Assembly: GCF_004101785.1 (NCBI RefSeq)
Contig: NZ_CP035130.1
Location: 868,001-932,000, forward strand
Direction of reading: 5' to 3'
Source of the DNA: Gudongella oleilytica
GTDB lineage: Bacteria > Bacillota > Clostridia > Tissierellales > Tissierellaceae
DNA length: 64,000 nt
Part shown: piece by piece, positions 62,041-64,000 of the stretch
How positions within the stretch are numbered: position 1 is the first letter of the stretch
Layout of the letters: each line of letters begins with the position of its first letter
Notes under the pieces: generated by a model
What the model was told of the DNA's origin: nothing
The model's input: only the letters and a program-made list of their open reading frames with translations
Database searches by the model: none
Translations under genes and position numbers: made by a program

Positions 62041-62127
62041 ATGGCAGTTGTACAGGATATTTGTGGGAGGCTTGCCCTAAAAATTCAGGCAGGTCTTTTT
62101 TATTTGTTTTTCGAGGAGAGGAGATGA
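62041..62127 (+). CDS. Possible 28-residue leader ORF upstream of virB4
   Basis: ATG 62041 follows GAGGTGATTAGG and reads MAVVQDICGRLALKIQAGLF and eight more residues to a TGA at 62125-62127, inside the virB4 ribosome site. Its codons run through the hairpin at 62068-62102, so translation would melt that terminator. Similar leader ORFs mediate attenuation. No homologue is recognised; existence as a peptide is uncertain. Confidence 0.4.
   Translation: MAVVQDICGRLALKIQAGLFYLFFEERR
62068..62102 (+). terminator. Terminator or attenuator before virB4
   Basis: AGGCTTGCC (62068-62076) pairs with GGCAGGTCT (62088-62096) with two G-U pairs, followed by six T. VirB4 starts 30 bases further. It lies inside the leader ORF above. 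Confidence 0.65.
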
Positions 62128-62131
62128 TGCA

Positions 62132-63964
62132 ATGTCAAAAGCAAATCGAATGAATACTGCCGTGGCGCAGGAGGACGTCCGCATACAGGAATTCCTGGAC
62201 ATGATCGCACCGTCGGTCATCAAATTCAACACCGACCACTTCATCTGCGGCAATACCTACCGCTGTGTGTGGGCGCTTCGCGAGTACCCCACAGCCACGG
62301 AGGAACAGGCAATCCTGCGCCACCTTGGGGAAAAGGACGGCGTCACTTTAAAGATTTACGCCCGTCACGTCACCCCTGTTGAGGAAAAGAAGATCATTAG
62401 CAATGCCGCCAACAAGAACCGCATGAAGCGGAGCAACACCAATGACCTCCAGCAGACCGTCACCGCTGAGAGCAACCTGCAGGATGTGGCTTCCATCGTA
62501 GCCAGCATGCACCGGAACAAAGAACCGCTGCTCCATGCTGCCGTCTACATTGAGCTTTTAGCATACGACCTTGAGCAGTTAAAGCTGCTGCAGACCGAGG
62601 TGCTGACCGAACTGATCCGTTCTAAGCTCAACGTTGATCGACTCATGCTCCGCCAGCAGCAGGGCTTTATATGCGTGATGCCTTCCGGCTGGAATGTGTT
62701 CGGAGATCAGTTTGAACGGGTGCTGCCGGCATCCTCCGTTGCCAACCTTTATCCTTTTAACTACTCCGGCAAGACCGATGCCAACGGCTTCTACCTGGGC
62801 AGGGACAAGTTCGGCAGCAACATTCTCGTGGATTTTAACAAACGTGCCGAGGACAAGACCAATGCCAACATTCTCATTCTTGGCAACTCAGGACAAGGAA
62901 AGTCCTACCTCCTGAAGCTCATTCTATGCAACATGCGGCAGTCCGGCATGCATGTACTGGCGCTTGATCCGGAGATGGAATATGAGGAACTAACCAACAG
63001 CCTTGGCGGCTGCTTTATTGACTTAATGTCCGGCGAATATATCATCAATGTGCTGGAACCGAAAACATGGGATGAAAACGGCGATCCCAGGGATGCTGAA
63101 GCTCCCCAGGCGTTCCGGCAGACCTCCAAACTCAGCCAGCACATCAGCTTTCTCAAGGACTTTTTCAGAACCTACAAGGATTTTGACGACCGGCAGATCG
63201 ACACCATTGAAATCATGCTGGGGAAGCTGTATGAGCAATGGGGCATCACGGACCACAGCAGCTTTGACCGGCTTAAATCCACCGATTATCCCATCCTGTC
63301 CAACCTGTATGAGCTGATTGAAAACGAATACAAAACCTTTGATGAAAGCAAACGCCAGCTTTATACCGCAGAAATCCTGCAGCAAATCTGCCTTGGACTC
63401 CACTCCCTATGCAAGGGTGCGGAGTCTAAATTTTTTAACGGGCATACCAACATCACCAGCAGCCATTTCATCACCTTCGGTGTGAAAGGACTGCTGCAGG
63501 CAAGCAAAAATATCCGCAACGCCCTGCTGTTTAACGTGCTGTCCTTCATGTCCAACGAGCTTTTAACCAAGGGCAATACGGTAGCAAGCATCGATGAGTT
63601 TTACCTGTTTCTTACCAACCTCACAGCGGTTGAGTATATCCGCAACTTTATGAAGCGTGTCCGCAAAAAGGACAGCGCCGTGATCCTTGCCAGCCAGAAC
63701 CTGGAGGATTTCAATATTGACGGCATCCGGGAGTATACCAAGCCTTTGTTTTCCATACCGACTCATGCCTTCCTCTTTAATGCCGGAAACATTGATGCCA
63801 AATTCTACATCGATACCCTGCAGCTGGAGCAGAGCGAATATAACCTGATCCGCTACCCGCAGCGCGGTGTGTGTCTCTACAAATGCGGCAATGAGCGGTA
63901 TAACCTCATGGTGACCGCGCCGGAACACAAGGCAAGGCTCTTTGGAAAGGCGGGCGGCAGATGA
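62132..63964 (+). CDS. virB4: VirB4 family conjugation ATPase
   Basis: 610-residue ATPase of the type IV secretion/conjugation apparatus. The N-terminal half (to about 230) is the VirB4/TraE-like domain with NKNRMKRSNTNDLQ and NKEPLLHAAVYIELL segments. Walker A is GNSGQGKSYL at about 250-259, the Walker B acid is in ASIDEFYLFL near 487, and the sensor ASQNLEDFNIDGI follows. It drives DNA or pilus-protein transport with PrgI and the VirB6-like protein. GAGGAGAGGAGATGATGCA precedes the ATG. The TGA overlaps the start of the next gene. Confidence 0.93.
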   Translation: MSKANRMNTAVAQEDVRIQEFLDMIAPSVIKFNTDHFICGNTYRCVWALREYPTATEEQAILRHLGEKDGVTLKIYARHVTPVEEKKIISNAANKNRMKRSNTNDLQQTVTAESNLQDVASIVASMHRNKEPLLHAAVYIELLAYDLEQLKLLQTEVLTELIRSKLNVDRLMLRQQQGFICVMPSGWNVFGDQFERVLPASSVANLYPFNYSGKTDANGFYLGRDKFGSNILVDFNKRAEDKTNANILILGNSGQGKSYLLKLILCNMRQSGMHVLALDPEMEYEELTNSLGGCFIDLMSGEYIINVLEPKTWDENGDPRDAEAPQAFRQTSKLSQHISFLKDFFRTYKDFDDRQIDTIEIMLGKLYEQWGITDHSSFDRLKSTDYPILSNLYELIENEYKTFDESKRQLYTAEILQQICLGLHSLCKGAESKFFNGHTNITSSHFITFGVKGLLQASKNIRNALLFNVLSFMSNELLTKGNTVASIDEFYLFLTNLTAVEYIRNFMKRVRKKDSAVILASQNLEDFNIDGIREYTKPLFSIPTHAFLFNAGNIDAKFYIDTLQLEQSEYNLIRYPQRGVCLYKCGNERYNLMVTAPEHKARLFGKAGGR

Positions 63965-64000
63965 TCAAAAACCGGAGAAATCCAGTATGGGCGAAACGCC
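63961..64000 (+). CDS. Start of the next element gene, cut by the window edge
   Basis: ATG 63961 overlaps the virB4 stop (ATGA) and reads MIKNRRNPVWAKR to the edge. In such elements the gene after virB4 often encodes a wall hydrolase or further transfer protein, but nothing here allows a choice. Confidence 0.5.
   Translation, partial: MIKNRRNPVWAKR

Larger units (their letters stand above)
39799..64000 (+). mobile_element. Integrative conjugative element, partial (conjugation and pilus module)
   Basis: All genes from here to the right edge are co-directional and belong to a clostridial-type conjugative element: VirB4, PrgI, VirB6-like, VirB2-like, Tad/Flp genes, YodL, Dam methylase, AbrB pair, toxin-antitoxin and Fic passengers. 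Composition differs from the host block, with many CGN arginine codons and TTG/GTG starts. The left end is uncertain: it could be near 39.8 kb, or at rlmD near 32.1 kb if the c-di-GMP cassette is cargo. Integrase, relaxase, coupling protein and oriT are not in the window. Confidence 0.85.

Noticed and set aside
1-64000. CRISPR array, rRNA, tRNA or insertion-sequence transposase
   Set aside because: No regularly spaced direct repeats, no conserved rRNA or tRNA segments, and no DDE or HUH transposase motifs were seen. The repeats in the surface-protein gene are coding.

Overview
The window looks like the chromosome of an anaerobic, low-to-medium GC, amino-acid-fermenting member of the Clostridia/Tissierellia, carrying a large integrated conjugative element in its right half. 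The lineage is inferred from family content: pyruvate:ferredoxin oxidoreductase, a GrdX-type protein, the murB-PHP-rapZ-yvcK-whiA-HPr block, pyruvate kinase with a C-terminal PEP-utilising domain, and no sign of respiration. No rRNA, tRNA or CRISPR array was seen.

Region 1 (1-32.1 kb) is ordinary host chromosome, nearly all on the + strand, with AGA/AGG-rich arginine codons. It runs: the end of a PFOR gene interrupted by an in-frame TAG; murB, a PHP phosphoesterase, rapZ and yvcK (cell-wall precursor control); an opposing M42 aminopeptidase next to REP-like hairpins; NUDIX, whiA, HPr and a GrdX-like gene; dnaE; pfkA and pyk; a GntR regulator; a MATE exporter and an ABC-F protein; an ATP-type PEP carboxykinase; a CvfB-like RNA-binding protein; a second MATE exporter; pirin; a likely catabolic operon (PanB-like aldolase, an unrecognised probable TIM-barrel protein, IclR regulator, M20 deacylase, aminotransferase) behind a promoter with a 15-bp palindrome; a helical Lys/Glu-rich protein; and an RlmD-type 23S rRNA methyltransferase.

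Region 2 (32.1-39.8 kb) starts where composition changes. A strong promoter and a 10-bp inverted repeat lead into a textbook c-di-GMP-I (GEMM) riboswitch. Downstream lie CheW, a PAS-GGDEF-HD-GYP enzyme, a methyl-accepting chemotaxis protein and a receiver-PAS-GGDEF response regulator. These four genes are richer in G+C and in CGN arginine codons. They form a c-di-GMP signalling cassette that probably senses its own product.

Region 3 (39.8-64 kb) is part of an integrative conjugative element. It encodes accessory proteins (a Dam-type methylase, two AbrB-like proteins, a YodL-domain protein), a 1349-residue SLH-anchored surface protein with nine Ig-like repeats, and a nearly complete Tad/Flp pilus set (Flp-like pilin, prepilin peptidase, CpaB, CpaE, TadA, TadB, TadC, two pseudopilins). 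Co-linear with these are type IV secretion parts (VirB2-like, VirB6-like, PrgI, VirB4). A Phd-Doc toxin-antitoxin pair and a Fic protein sit between these conserved genes as passengers with their own promoters. Many intrinsic terminators lie between the same-strand genes, which suggests attenuation or processive antitermination. No integrase, relaxase or oriT is visible; they should lie beyond the right edge. The left junction is probably at the 3' end of rlmD.
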